This document shows positions 8,776 to 19,379 of a stretch of DNA of 64,000 nucleotides, one piece after another. Position 1 is the first letter of the stretch; each line of letters begins with the position of its first letter. Origin of the DNA: Collinsella stercoris DSM 13279 (GTDB lineage Bacteria > Actinomycetota > Coriobacteriia > Coriobacteriales > Coriobacteriaceae); the NCBI RefSeq assembly GCF_020735465.1, contig NZ_CP085935.1, forward strand, positions 2,232,001-2,296,000, read 5' to 3'. The notes below the pieces were generated by a model, which worked only from the letters and a program-made list of their open reading frames with translations, did not search any database and was not told where the DNA came from. The position numbers were made by a program, and so were the translations under genes.

Positions 8776-10059
8776 TTACAGCTCTGCGCTCCCCGTGAGG
8801 TAATCGATGATGTTGATGATGCGTATCCCGTCCTCGTCGGTGGGGTGCACCTCGTCGAGTGTGAGCACGATCTTGGGGAACTCATCGGGGATTTTCCGGA
8901 GCGGCGCCAGTTCCCGCTCTCGCGTCTCTTCGGAGAGCATGGTCTCGGTCACCTGTATGTAGAAGCGCTCTCCGGAGTTTCCGCTGGCGACAAAATCGAT
9001 CTCACCGGCTCGCAGGTGCCCCACGTGTACGGTATATCCGTCAAAGACGAGCTGGTTGTGCACGATGTTCTCCAAAAGGCGTCCCGTGTCCGACCCTCTG
9101 TATCCGTTCAGATGATTCCGAAGCCCGGTGTCGCAGATGTAATATTTCCCGCCGGTTGCGAGAAGGGCCCTTCCCTTGATGTCGAAGCGGTCGGCACGGG
9201 TGAAGAGATACGCCTCCAAGAGGGCCTCGATATAAGAGTCGACTGTTTTGTTTGACGACGCAGCCCCGTTCTCTTTGAGCGTGCCGACGATCTTGTTGAT
9301 GGATGTCTTGTTGCCGATATTGTCGGAGAGGTACAGGCAAATGCGCTCCAGGAGCTTTCGGTCGGTTATCGTCTTGTGGCCGCGCCGCTTTTCTCGGGCG
9401 AGTATGTCTCGCACCACGATCGTCTGGTAGAGGTCGCGGATGTATGCAGAGCAGACGGCCTTTTCTGGCTTTTTGGTCGCAAGGTATGGGAATCCGCCGT
9501 AGGCCATAAAATCTGTGAACAGGCTCTTTGTCGTGGCGAATGACCTGTCTCCAAGTTGGACTACGCCGGAGCTGCCAAGGTCGCCCTCCGGCAGACTCGC
9601 CCCCCGAAAATCAAGGTACTCGGAAAACGTGAGGGTCTGCATGGGTATCTCGACGTATCTGCCGGAAATGAGGGTGGCGATCTCGCTGGAAAGCAGGAAT
9701 GCATTGGACCCGGTTATATAGATGTCGCAGTCGCAGTCTACGCGCAGCGAGTTGATCGCCTTCTCCCAGCCCTCGATGTTTTGCAGCTCATCGAAGAAAA
9801 GATAGGGGTGCTCGACTCCTTTGATTCGATCGAGGGCGATATGGTAGAGCTCGCGGTAGTCCTCGATGCCGTCGAATTCCATGGATTCCATCTTGAAGGT
9901 GAAGAGGCGGCTGGGGTCGACTCCGTCACCCACGAGCTTTTGCCTCATCATCTCGAGCATCGTTGATTTGCCGCAACGGCGGATACCTGTGATCACCTTG
10001 ACGAGGTCGGTGTCTTGGAAAGACGTGAGCGCGTCGAGGTATTTCTGCCGGATGATCAT
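8776..10059 (-). CDS. AAA-family ATPase with DUF4143 C-terminal domain
   Basis: A 427-residue protein of the AAA_14-DUF4143 family. The P-loop GIRRCGKST is at residues 25-33, a Walker B-like FFDELQNIEGWE near 88 and a sensor-like ITGSNAFLLSSE follows. The C-terminal half is a PD-(D/E)XK-like DUF4143 domain with GEIDFVA and FYIQVTE, the expected E-D-E-Q-type core. These proteins are usually solitary and their role is poorly defined. Two palindromes lie just upstream of its start (10096-10165). A broken relative is at 15837-16156. Confidence 0.85.
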   Translation of the reverse strand: MIIRQKYLDALTSFQDTDLVKVITGIRRCGKSTMLEMMRQKLVGDGVDPSRLFTFKMESMEFDGIEDYRELYHIALDRIKGVEHPYLFFDELQNIEGWEKAINSLRVDCDCDIYITGSNAFLLSSEIATLISGRYVEIPMQTLTFSEYLDFRGASLPEGDLGSSGVVQLGDRSFATTKSLFTDFMAYGGFPYLATKKPEKAVCSAYIRDLYQTIVVRDILAREKRRGHKTITDRKLLERICLYLSDNIGNKTSINKIVGTLKENGAASSNKTVDSYIEALLEAYLFTRADRFDIKGRALLATGGKYYICDTGLRNHLNGYRGSDTGRLLENIVHNQLVFDGYTVHVGHLRAGEIDFVASGNSGERFYIQVTETMLSEETRERELAPLRKIPDEFPKIVLTLDEVHPTDEDGIRIINIIDYLTGSAEL

Positions 10060-10095
10060 GTTTTCCTCCCGATTCGACCCTTAGGAGTATTGTAT

Positions 10096-10165
10096 GCAAG
10101 TTTTTGGAACCGACTCCAAAAACTTGCATAATTGACAAGTTTTTGGAGTCGGCTCCAAAAACTTG
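10096..10165. repeat. Tandem palindromes upstream of DUF4143 ATPase
   Basis: Two near-identical palindromes, at 10096-10127 and 10136-10165, each with arms CAAGTTTTTGGA / TCCAAAAACTTG around 4-6 variable bases. They are AT-rich and sit 36-106 bases upstream of the ATPase start. They may be autoregulatory operators or end sequences tied to the spread of this gene family. Confidence 0.75.
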
Positions 10166-10804
10166 CGCGCTATGACAAGGGCGGTTCGTCTCGTCCGCAG
10201 CCCCCCCCATAAGGCGTAAGCCTTATATCCAAGAGGGCGCTCTCGTCCTGGACTTTGCGAGGTTGCTACTCGGCAAAAGGGACTCATAGATGTCGCGATG
10301 GCGGTCGCAAGAATCGGTTTAGTTGCGCCAGAATCACAAATTGCAAGGGGCTGGAAAGGCGGTATGTCGTCTACCTGCATCTTTGTGATTTTGGCACACA
10401 GGTTCTAGTTGCCTTCTAGTTATCATCTTGTTATCAAGGCATGTTCCGTGCGCACGGTTGGGAATGACCTGCGGGGACATGTTTGTCCGCGCTGGAAATG
10501 TAAAGTTTCTTGCGGCCGGGAATGGGATTTGAATCCCAAACAATCCTCAAAAGTAATACCAGTAAAAGTAGACACGCATAAACTGTGCGTTATCCAGCGG
10601 ATTATAGCTGCGGCTGGTATCAGATTGGTATCCTGGTCCCTACCACTCATCGGCATATCGGCACCGTTTGCCGATGGACGGGAATTTCATCGGGGGGAGG
10701 ATATTCCCATAAGGTAAATTGGTTGAACTGTTGGCGCACTATGTCTATTCGGCGTGTGTGGAAGCTGGGGAATGTTACGCCCTGGACGAGGAAAGGAGAT
10801 TTGG
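10166..10804. other. Long intergenic region upstream of the giant glycosidase
   Basis: No convincing gene. It contains a C8 tract (10201-10208), a small hairpin ATAAGGC / GCCTTAT (10209-10226), and a 14-base inverted repeat (GCCAGAATCACAAA near 10328 against TTTGTGATTTTGGC near 10380). On the minus strand near 10522-10537 is a T-arm-like stretch TGGGATTCAAATCCCA with no full tRNA fold around it. The last 15 bases hold a strong AAAGGAG ribosome site for the glycosidase signal peptide. Confidence 0.5.
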
Positions 10805-13800
10805 ATGGCCAATCAATGGCTCAAACGCTGTTGCGTGGGCGCCATGATTGCGGCTGTGACCGTATCATCGCTGCCCATGCAGGCGTTTGCCGAGGCGGGG
10901 GGGGGTGGCCTATGCCGGCGGCAACGTGACCGTCGCGAAGAACGGCGACTCCGTGACTATCGGAAACGACGCCATCTCGCGTACGTTCAGTATTGCCGAC
11001 GCCAAGGTCAAAACCACCGAGATTAACAACAAACGCGCGAATGTCAAGCTGAACCCCGGCGAGGGCAGCGAAGAGTTTATCATCAAGCGCACTAAGAAGG
11101 ACAACAACGCCGAGCCCGAGCAGCAGCCGCTCGACCAGACCGGTTGGACTGCTACGGCTGACTCCGAGGAAAATATTGGTGAGAGCGCGCCGCATCACGG
11201 CCATGATGACAACCTCATCGATAACAACCCGAACACCTTCTGGCACACCGCATACAAAGATGGGCAGGCTAATCAGCCGGGTAACCGCGAGATGCCCCAT
11301 GAGGTCGTTATCGACCTCGGCAAGCCCACGTCCTTCAAGGGCTTTTCTTACGACCCGCGCTATACCCAGCAAAACGGCACGGGCATCAACGGTAACATCA
11401 AGGACTACGCCCTTTGGGTGAGCACCTCCCCCGACGCCCCCTCAATCGAGGGAGACCATGCCACCGCCGGTTGGACCAAGGTCATGGAGGGCACCTTCAA
11501 CTACGAGGGAAACAAGGGCGAGGCGATTCACGTCAACATCCCCGAGGGTAAGCAGGGGCTGTGTGCGAACGTCGAGTGCGTCATGCTCGAGGCCAAGTCC
11601 AGCGTGAACAACAACAATTTTGCTGGTGGCGAGGAGTTCGACCTCTACGCCGAGCCGTGGGTCGAGCCGGAGCAGCAGGAGGCGACCCCGTTCTTCCTCA
11701 AGTCGAGCGACCTCACGCTTGCCGGCGATCCCGTGATGGAGGACACCACTGCGGTCATCAACAAGCAGGAGAAGACGGGCAAGAAGCTCTCTTTCAAGTT
11801 CAGCCCTGTCGAGTTCAACGGTGCCACCTACACCATCACCGAGAACATCGTTGCGTATAACGACGACCACTACATGCGCAAGTATCTCGAGATCTCCGTT
11901 CCCGAGGAGGACAAGCTCGACGCCGAGATCGACTACATCGATCTCGAGTCGCTCGATGTGACGGGTGCTGAGGGCCAGTGGACCATCCCGACCGACCAGG
12001 GCGGCATCGTCGGCCAGCCTGCCGCCCGTGCCATCCTCGGTCAGCCGTTCTATGCCGACGGCATGTTCTTCGGTTGCGAGTTCCCTGCTGCGGACACGCA
12101 GATCGTCGACGAGCAGGGCAAGAAGATCGGCCGTCCTCGGTACTACACGGGCAAGACCATGGATCGCTTGGCGAACGATGGTCAGGCCGTGCGCACTGAA
12201 GATGGCGCCATTCGCTACAGCACGTGGCAAACGGTTGCCGGCGCCGCCGCCGCCAAGGACTATCGCGTCGTTCAGGCGGACTTCTTCGATTACATCGACG
12301 ATATTTCCGCGCCTTCCGAGTTCCGCGTTCAGTACAACTCTTGGTACGACAACGAGAAGAACATCACCGAAGGCAACATCACCGAGGCGTTTTCCGAGAT
12401 CGACAAGGAGTTCGCCAACTCCGAACTGGCCCCGCTCGACACGTATGCCGTTGACGATGGCTGGACCGACTACAATGCACCAAAGGGGTTCTGGACGTTC
12501 AACAACAAGTTCCCCGATGAGTTCAACTCGATCGCGAAGCTTGTGCAGAACTTCGGCTCCGACCTGGGTGTTTGGATCGGCCCACGCGGCGGATACGGCA
12601 CGAACGGAGCCATCGCCAACTCCCTGCAGCAGCAGGGCCTGGGCGTGAACGCCGGCGGCTCGATCGACGTCGCCGACCGCACGTATCTCGAGAACTACGC
12701 CAATCTCGTCTGCGACTTCCAAAACAAGTGGCATGTGAACTACTGGAAGTGGGACGGCTTCGCGGACGAGGGGCAGTACAACCACTTCGGTGCCGGCGTG
12801 GACGGCGTGCCCGGGCACTCGGGCAACGACAAGGTCAAGGGTCACATGACCGGCGGCGCGAACCAGATGTACCACTGCACCGACATGTGGGAAGGCTGGA
12901 TCGACCTGTACGAGACGGTGCGCAAGAACGCCGAGAAGAATGGCATCGCCAACTACTGGATCTCGAGCACCACGCACACGATTCCGAGCGCCTGGCTGCT
13001 GCAGTGGGTCAACTCCGTGTGGCTCCAGTGCCAGTTCGATCACGCCCGCACGGCGCACGGAAGCACGGTGCATGACGGCAACCTGAACGCCCGCGATGCG
13101 GTGTACTACAACTTCATCAACGGGCACCAGTTCCAGTTCCCGCTCGCCCATATCTACAACCACGATCCGGTGTACGGCAAGACGGGTACCGCGATGACCC
13201 AGACGACCGCCACCGCCGAGGGTTTCCAGAACTATCTCTACACCATGGCTGGCCGCGGCACGGCGTTCTGGGAGCTCTACTACTCCGACGCGATTTTTGA
13301 CGAGGAGAAGTACGAGGTCAACGCCGAGTTCCTCAAGTGGTATGAGGAGAATTTCCATCTCCTTCGCAATGCTCGCATGTTCGGTAAATGGCCTGTCGAG
13401 GGCGTCGACCTCATGACGGGCGGAGCGGCTCATTCCGCCGAGGGGCACGACCAGCTCAACAATGACGGCAAGGGCATCTACAACACCTACGGCTATGCCG
13501 GCTTTGAGGGCGATGAGGGTATCCTGACCGTCCGCAACGCCAATGCCGACAAGGCCCAGACTCTCGACTTCACGTTCGATGACGCCACGCTGGGCGTCAA
13601 GGGCAACGCCGGCGACACGTTCAACTACGTGATTGAGCGCCGTCACACCCAGCCCGGTGACAAGTCTGAGATCGCTGACAAGGGCACTTTCACCATTGGT
13701 GAGAAGGTCTCCCTCATGCTTCAGCCGGAGGAGTCCCTCACCATCCGCGTGAGCAAGCCCGGCGAGGGCGACAAGCAGGGTCCGTCCGTCGAGACCGTGC

Positions 13801-15710
13801 GTCACGACGGTGCCGCTGAGCTGATCGTCCGCATGGATGAGAAGGTCAAGGGTGAGGCCGTCTTTACCGTCAACGGTCAGAAGATCGACGCCTCCAAGGT
13901 CAAGCGCTCCGCCGACGGCGTGACCTTCCACATCACGCTCGACAAGGTGCCTGCACAGGGCGAGAAGCTCGAGGTGAAGGTCTCCGGCATCACCGACATG
14001 GCTGGCAATGCCATCGCGGGCGACACCGCCTCCGTCGATTTCCACAAGGACAACGTTGTCGCTTCCCGTTGTCCGTCCCGCCTGACCACCTACACCAAGA
14101 AGCTTGCCTCCAAGGACGACTCCCTGGTCTCCAAGACCGGTTTCTCCGTGTTCTCTCAGGTTAACACCACGGGTCATGGCCCGCTGGTAAAGCAGGAGGG
14201 CGCCTACGAGCTCGGCATCGACGAGAATGGCATGCCGTATTTCGATGTCAACGGCATTCGCACCACCGGTAGGGTCAAGGTCAATGACGGCGCCAAGCAC
14301 ACCGTCGCCGGCGTTCGCGAGAACAATGGCATGCTCAAGATTTACGTCGACGGCACGAACTCGCGCTCTGCGTATGATGTGAAGAGCTTCCATCACGAGC
14401 TTCCCGCGGGTGACATCCTGTTTGCCGGCGGCGCCTTCGACAAGTCCAAGGACGAGGCTTCCGCGAAGGTCTACGACCGCGCTCTCGGATACGACGAGGT
14501 GGCGAAGCTGCACGAGAAGTTGAACCCCAACACGGAGGAGCACAACCTCGCCCAAGGCAAGAAGGCGACGGCTGCGTGGACCGATACTGGCAATGATGCC
14601 GTTAAGGCCGACGAGGGCTCGATGAGCAACATCACCGACGGCAACAAGGACTCCGGCGCGTTTGGCGTGTTCGGTGCTGACCACAACACGAAGAGTTCTT
14701 ACATGCAAGTCGACCTCGGCGCAGTCCGCGAGGTTTCCTCCGTTGGCCTCTGGCGTTACTTCCAGGACGGCCGCACGTATCGCGATACGGTCGTGGTGCT
14801 GTCCGAGGATGAGACGTTCACCTCTGAGGATACGATCCTCTACAACTCCGACAAGGACAACGTTCACAAGCTCGGAGCTGGCCAGGATGAGCCCTACGCC
14901 GAGACGAAGGACGGCAAGACGTTCCCCGTGCCTGCCGGAACCAAGGCGCGCTATGCGCGCGTGTACATGCGCGGTCAGACCGACGACAAGACGACCAACC
15001 ATGTTGTCGAGTTCGAGGTCATCGGTCGCGACCTGCCCGTCGACCCCGGTGCCGACATCGACACCTCCAAGCTCTACCAGCGCATCGACGAAGTCCGTGA
15101 TGCCATCGCCAACGGCATGTGGACGCCCGAGAGCATCCAGAAGGTCATGGACAAGCTGGAGGCCGCCGAACTCGTGGCCGACTGCCCCAAGGACAAGGCT
15201 CAGGTCGATGAGGCCCTGAAGGGTCTTGAGGACATCGAGTCCCTGCTCAAGAAGGCCGTCACGGTGACCTTCGCCTTTACTGGTGACGTCCCCGCCGGCG
15301 TTGAGACGCCCGCCGCGCTCGACATCGAGCAGGGCACCGCGCTTGGTGACAAGCTGCCCGTTCCCACCGCCGAGGGCTATGTTTTCGCCGGCTGGTTCAC
15401 GGACGAGGCTTGCACTGCGGGCAACGAGTTCACGGCCAAGACTAAGGTCGCGAGCGACATGACGGTCTTTGGCAAGTGGGTCAAGGATGACGGCACGGTT
15501 CCGCCTACGCCTCCTGTGCCCGGCCCGGAGACCCCTGAGCAGTCCAAGCCTGAGGTCCCCGAGCAGAAGCCGAGCCAGAAGCCGAGCAAGCCCGGCGCCG
15601 GTCTGCCCCAGACGGGTGACAGCTCCCTGCTGCCCATCGCCGCGTGCGGTGCCGCCGGTGTGGCGCTGGTCGCCACCGCTCTGGTGATCCGCAAGCGTCG
15701 CGAGGCGTAG
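10805..15710 (+). CDS. Cell-wall-anchored multidomain glycosidase (GH36/clan GH-D-like), frame broken by G9
   Basis: Large secreted enzyme (about 1634 residues if restored) for host or dietary glycans. A signal peptide starts at 10805 (MANQWLKRC ... PMQAFAEA) but a run of nine G at 10897-10905 shifts it out of frame with the body; eight G would join them exactly. Body: F5/8 type C domain (about 11100-11660); catalytic region with YAVDDGW (12453) and YWKWDG (12747), resembling the GH36/GH27 barrel where the KWD Asp is nucleophile; LamG-like domain (about 14050-14520); second F5/8 domain (about 14530-15030); FIVAR-like helices; Listeria-Bacteroides repeat (about 15260-15480); Pro-rich stalk; LPQTG sortase motif near 15603, hydrophobic segment and RKRREA tail. 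Alpha-galactosidase or alpha-N-acetylgalactosaminidase activity is inferred. Without the signal peptide, the body reads from a TTG at 10887. Confidence 0.8.
10897..10905. repeat. Poly-G tract (G9) at signal peptide junction
   Basis: Nine consecutive G immediately after the signal-peptide cleavage region. As read, the upstream frame stops about 120 bases later at 11026. Loss of one G gives AEA-GG-VAYAGG and a complete preprotein. This is a typical slippage site for ON/OFF phase variation, although a read or assembly error is not excluded. Confidence 0.75.
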
Positions 15711-15750
15711 CGGTTCCGCTTTAGTAGCGGCAAAACGCGCATAAGCGCTC

Positions 15751-15789
15751 AGACGGGCGTCCCAGTTGTATTTGGGGCGCCCGTTTTGT
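15751..15789 (+). terminator. Intrinsic terminator after glycosidase
   Basis: The stem GACGGGCG / CGCCCGT with inner TCCCA / TGGGG pairing is followed by TTTTGT, 41 bases after the glycosidase stop. Confidence 0.75.
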
Positions 15790-15836
15790 ATGGATCGAGG
15801 ACTGGAGGGGTCTCATGTGGGTTGGAAGAGCCTTGT

Positions 15837-16156
15837 ATGGAAGCTCGTCTGTACGAGGTGGCTCCGTTCGCCGCGGCGAGCGGCGGCAAGCTGTTCCACT
15901 ACCGCGACGGACTCAACAGGGAGATAGACGCCGTGGTGGAGCTGGCGGATGGGCGTTGGGGCGCTTTTGAAATCAAGCTCGGGGCGAATCAGATCGATGC
16001 AGCTGCGGATTCCCTGCTCTCCCTCAAGCTCGACGTGGAGTACGGCGCCCGTGCCGTGCCCCCTGAGGTGCTCGTGGTCATATGCGGCCTTTCCTCGTTC
16101 ACCTATGCGCGCCCCGACGGCGCCATGATGACCCCATTACCGCACTGGAGGTTTGA
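15837..16156 (+). pseudogene. C-terminal remnant of a DUF4143 ATPase
   Basis: About 105 codons matching only the last part of the AAA/DUF4143 family: GGKLFHYRDGLNREIDAV, then GRWGAFEIKLG and a terminal strand ending DGAMMTP. The ATPase half is missing. At about 16131-16136 one base appears to be lost from a C-run: shifting frame there gives the usual ending PITALEV followed by a stop at 16154-16156, whereas the uncorrected frame runs on antisense through cysE. It is a decayed paralogue of the gene at 8776-10059. Confidence 0.7.
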
Positions 16157-16922
16157 GTTCGCGTTTTTCGTGAGGGGCTGGACTGGTTTTATCCCCTTGC
16201 CCTTTTCGGCCTCGCGTCCATTCTTCGCCCTCGAGGGTCTTGACCAATGCCTCAAGCTCGGTAACCTGTGCCTCGAGCTCGGCGATGCGCCGCGCGTTGC
16301 CCGCGATGCCCTCGCGGTTCATGATCGAGTCCTCCTCGACGGGGTCGGGCATGTTCTCTCGGTGGCAGCTTGCATCGAAGCTTTCGCTCATCACACGGCA
16401 TCCGTTGCGCTTGACCACGCGCCCGGGGATGCCGACAACCGTGCAGTTGTTGGGCACGTCCTTCACCACAACGGAGTTGCCTCCGATGCGTACGTTGTCA
16501 CCAATATGGATATTGCCCAAAACCTTGGCCCCCGTTCCCACGGTGACATTGTTGCCAAGCGTGGGGTGGCGCTTGCCGCTCTCGTTGCCCGTGCCTCCCA
16601 GGGTGACGCCTTGGTACAAGACGCAGTCGTCGCCGACAATGGTCGTCTCGCCTATCACGACGCCCATGGCATGATCGATGAAGAGACGCCGCCCAAGCTG
16701 AGCGGCGGGATGAATCTCGACGCCGGTGAAAAACCTCGTGACCTGCGAAAGGACGCGACCGAGGCCGCGTGCCCCGTGCTCCCATAACCAATGTTCGGGT
16801 GTGTGCATCCACTTGGCGTGGAGCCCTGGGTAGGAGAGGAAGATCACAAAGCTGCTCTGCGCGGCGGGATCGTTGGCCTTGACGGTCGCGATGTCCTCGC
16901 GGACGGTGGCGATGGCTCCCAT
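16137..16922 (-). CDS. cysE: Serine O-acetyltransferase
   Basis: Makes O-acetyl-L-serine from serine and acetyl-CoA, the first step of cysteine synthesis. The 261-residue product has the SAT helical N-terminus, then hexapeptide-repeat turns (IHPAAQLGRRLFIDHAMGV, VTLGGTG, HPTLGNNVTVGTGAKVLG) and the GNSVVVKDVP loop. The C-terminus is longer than usual and ends in a charged coiled-coil-like stretch (RRIAELEAQVTELEALVKTL). The start at 16922 has AGGAGGA upstream; a 15-residue extension to 16967 is less likely. The 3' end overlaps the decayed DUF4143 remnant. It is divergent from the DedA gene. No cysK lies nearby. Confidence 0.92.
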   Translation of the reverse strand: MGAIATVREDIATVKANDPAAQSSFVIFLSYPGLHAKWMHTPEHWLWEHGARGLGRVLSQVTRFFTGVEIHPAAQLGRRLFIDHAMGVVIGETTIVGDDCVLYQGVTLGGTGNESGKRHPTLGNNVTVGTGAKVLGNIHIGDNVRIGGNSVVVKDVPNNCTVVGIPGRVVKRNGCRVMSESFDASCHRENMPDPVEEDSIMNREGIAGNARRIAELEAQVTELEALVKTLEGEEWTRGRKGQGDKTSPAPHEKRELKPPVR

Positions 16923-17183
16923 GTCTTCCTCCTGGGGCGCTTGGCTTTTTTGGCGTGTGAGGTGCAAGTGTACGCGCCCTCCCGTGTAATGTCGAGAGAA
17001 TCGCTAGGATTAACAAGATGGAGACAGAGGCGGGGCCGTGATCGCGCAATGTCGCACACCTCCCATGTCAAGGAGGTTCTGGAAAGACTGCGCACATTAC
17101 CAAGGCGTTATGCGCGACCGCTATTATGGTGAACATTGCATTTTGCAGCAGTTGATCAATGCAGTCGCTTAGAAGGGCATCAC

Positions 17184-17834
17184 ATGCAAGAGGCATTCTT
17201 CAGTTTCATTAGCCAGTTTGGCTATTTTGCGGTCGCAGGCCTCATCTTGTTCGAGAACGTGTTTCCTCCCATCCCGAGCGAGCTCATCCTGCCGCTGTCC
17301 GGTTTCCTCGCAACGCAAACCGCGATGACGCTCCCGGGAGTCATCATCGCTGCCACTGTGGGCTCCGTTGTGGGCGCGTACTTCCTCTACGGCATCGGTC
17401 GCCTGCTTTCGCAGGAGCGCCTCGAGGGCTTCTTCGACACCAAGCCCATGCGCATGCTGGGCTTCCATTCCGACGATGTGGCCAAGGCCATCGGCTGGTT
17501 CGACCGCAAGGGCCAGACTACGGTACTTGTCTGCCGCTGCATCCCCGTGGTGCGCAGCCTCATTTCCATTCCCGCCGGAACTGCCAAGATGAACATGGTC
17601 CGCTTTGCGATCTACACCCTCGTGGGCTCGCTGGCGTGGAACGCCATCCTGTGCACCCTCGGCTTTTGGGCCGGCGGCGCCTGGGAGCAAATCACCGCTC
17701 AGGCCGAGTGGGTGTCCAGCGTCGTGAAGGTCGTCATCATTGTCGTAGCTGTCGCTGTGGTGGCTTGGTGGATCAAGTTCCGCATCCTGCCGGCGCGTGC
17801 CGAGCAAAAGCGCCGCAACGCGGAAGGTAAGTAG
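17184..17834 (+). CDS. DedA family membrane protein
   Basis: A 216-residue inner-membrane protein of the DedA/VTT family, members of which act in lipid-carrier recycling and membrane homeostasis. Visible features: the N-terminal re-entrant region FENVFPPIPSELILPLSGF, the central GRxxP-like segment CRCIPVVRSLISIPAG, four to five hydrophobic helices and a basic C-terminus. The start at 17184 is chosen because MQEAFFSFIS begins the family pattern and GAAGGG precedes it. It is transcribed away from cysE. Confidence 0.88.
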   Translation: MQEAFFSFISQFGYFAVAGLILFENVFPPIPSELILPLSGFLATQTAMTLPGVIIAATVGSVVGAYFLYGIGRLLSQERLEGFFDTKPMRMLGFHSDDVAKAIGWFDRKGQTTVLVCRCIPVVRSLISIPAGTAKMNMVRFAIYTLVGSLAWNAILCTLGFWAGGAWEQITAQAEWVSSVVKVVIIVVAVAVVAWWIKFRILPARAEQKRRNAEGK

Positions 17835-18309
17835 GCTCCAGAGCGGCAAGGCGCTTCGAGGTCCCTCGTTGCAGCGCCGCCGCGCTATCCTCGCCCGCCC
17901 GCGCTTCAATTGGTGGCACAGCTCGACAAAACTTCGCCGAATCCTGAAGTTTTGTCGAGTTGTGCTACCGTTTCTCGTTGAGGGTTCGAGCCCCGTCGCC
18001 CAAAGTTCCCGCGTGGGCTTCGACTCGTCTGCGATCCTTCGCGTTCGCATGGAAATCGAACTGCCCGGCACGCGGCCACATCGGGGCAATGCACTCGAGG
18101 GCATTGCGTCTCCTTCGTTAAAGATTTCGTACATATGCCACGCTTTATTTGAGCGCAGTACAATGAACTTCGCCGCAAAACCGACTGGGCGGTTTTCGCC
18201 TGGCTTTGTTGCCGGTATACAAACACCGCGCGCTCGCGCGGGAGGGTGCACCCGAGCGTCGACCACCCCCTCTCGCGAACGCACGGGCACGAGTGCGAAG
18301 GAGCATGCT
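17835..18309. other. Intergenic region with long hairpin
   Basis: About 475 bases without a supported gene. It holds the 58-base hairpin at 17912-17969, followed by a T-arm-like GAGGGTTCGAGCCCC near 17979 that lacks a matching tRNA body. The ilvE promoter presumably lies in the AT-richer stretch near 18110-18170. The ribosome site GAAGGAG is just before 18310. Confidence 0.5.
17912..17969. repeat. Long hairpin (24 bp stem, 10-base loop)
   Basis: Arms 17912-17935 and 17946-17969 are reverse complements over 24 bases with two wobble-type differences. The stem contains CAGCTCGACAAAACTTC. Size and layout match the hairpins at 3198, 31979 and 59582. Confidence 0.8.
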
Positions 18310-19350
18310 ATGACCGTTGAGAAGAAGGACTTGGACTGGGGCAACCTCGACTTCAGCTACCGCAAGACGGATTACAGCTACGTGTCCAACTACAAGGACG
18401 GCGCATGGGACGAGGGCTGCCTCACGACCGACCATACCGTCACACTGTCTGAGTGCGCGGGAATCCTCCATTACTGCCAGGAGGTCTTCGAGGGCCTCAA
18501 GGCCTACACCACCGAGGACGGCTCCATCGTCTGCTTCCGCCCCGACATGAATGCCCAGCGTATGGCCGATTCCGCCGAGCGCCTCGTGATGCCCGCCTTC
18601 CCGCAGGACCGCTTCGTTGAGGCCGTCAAGCAGGTTGTCGAGGCGAACGCCGCGTGGGTGCCGCCGTTCGGGTCCGGCGCCACGCTCTACGTGCGCCCGC
18701 TCATGGTCGCCACGGGCGACGTCATCGGCGTCAAGCCCGCCGACCAGTACCAGTTCCGCATCCTCGTCACGCCCGTGGGCCCGTACTTCAAGGGTGGCGA
18801 CACGGCGGTCAAGCTCTGCGTGTCCAAGTACGACCGCGCCGCGCCCCACGGCACCGGCAGCATCAAGGCCGGCCTCAACTACGCCATGAGCCTCAAGGCC
18901 GGTATGGAGGCACACGCTGCTGGTTACGCGGAGAACCTCTACCTCGATTCTGAGTCTCGCACCTACGTGGAGGAAACCGGCGGCGCCAACGTGCTGTTCG
19001 TCGCCAAGGACGGCACGCTCGTGGTGCCCAAGTCTCATACCGACTCGATCCTGCCGTCCATCACGCGCCGTTCGCTCGTGCAGGTTGCCAAGGATCTGGG
19101 TATCACCGTTGACGAGCGCCCGGTCACGTGGGCCGAGGTCACCTCGGGTGCCTTCGTGGAGTGCGGCCTGTGCGGCACCGCCGCGGTCATCTCCCCGGTG
19201 GGCGAGATCCACGACGGCGACACGGTCGTGGTCTTCCCCGACGGTCACGAGACCTCCGGTCCGGTGATGAAGAAGCTTCGCGAGACTCTCACCGGCATCC
19301 AGGGCGGCAGCATCGAGGACAAGCACAACTGGGTGTGCAAGATTTGCTAA
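18310..19350 (+). CDS. ilvE: Branched-chain amino acid aminotransferase
   Basis: PLP-dependent fold-type IV transaminase for leucine, isoleucine and valine. The 346-residue product has the substrate loop YCQEVFEGLKAY, LYVRPLMVAT, the catalytic lysine in GSIKAGLNYA and the PLP-binding EETGGANVLF. Length fits the class II IlvE group. The start at 18310 has GAAGGAG upstream and gives MTVEKKDLDW, typical for the family; the longer in-frame stretch upstream is repeat-bearing noncoding DNA. It is monocistronic and followed by a hairpin terminator. Confidence 0.93.
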   Translation: MTVEKKDLDWGNLDFSYRKTDYSYVSNYKDGAWDEGCLTTDHTVTLSECAGILHYCQEVFEGLKAYTTEDGSIVCFRPDMNAQRMADSAERLVMPAFPQDRFVEAVKQVVEANAAWVPPFGSGATLYVRPLMVATGDVIGVKPADQYQFRILVTPVGPYFKGGDTAVKLCVSKYDRAAPHGTGSIKAGLNYAMSLKAGMEAHAAGYAENLYLDSESRTYVEETGGANVLFVAKDGTLVVPKSHTDSILPSITRRSLVQVAKDLGITVDERPVTWAEVTSGAFVECGLCGTAAVISPVGEIHDGDTVVVFPDGHETSGPVMKKLRETLTGIQGGSIEDKHNWVCKIC

Positions 19351-19379
19351 GGCGAGTTGTCGCTTGAAAGCATATGCCG

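Noticed and set aside
10500..10580. T-arm-like sequence on the minus strand, possible tRNA or attachment-site remnant
   Set aside because: The TTCAAAT loop and stem are there, but no acceptor, D-arm or anticodon stem can be fitted, and no integrase or second copy is present.
10887..10890. TTG at 10887 as true start of the glycosidase
   Set aside because: It lacks a ribosome site and would give a sortase substrate without a signal peptide; the upstream signal peptide with AAAGGAG fits far better once the G-run is considered.
17970..18010. GAGGGTTCGAGCCCC looked like a tRNA 3' end after the hairpin
   Set aside because: The five-base stem does not pair properly and no cloverleaf can be built upstream, where the long hairpin lies.
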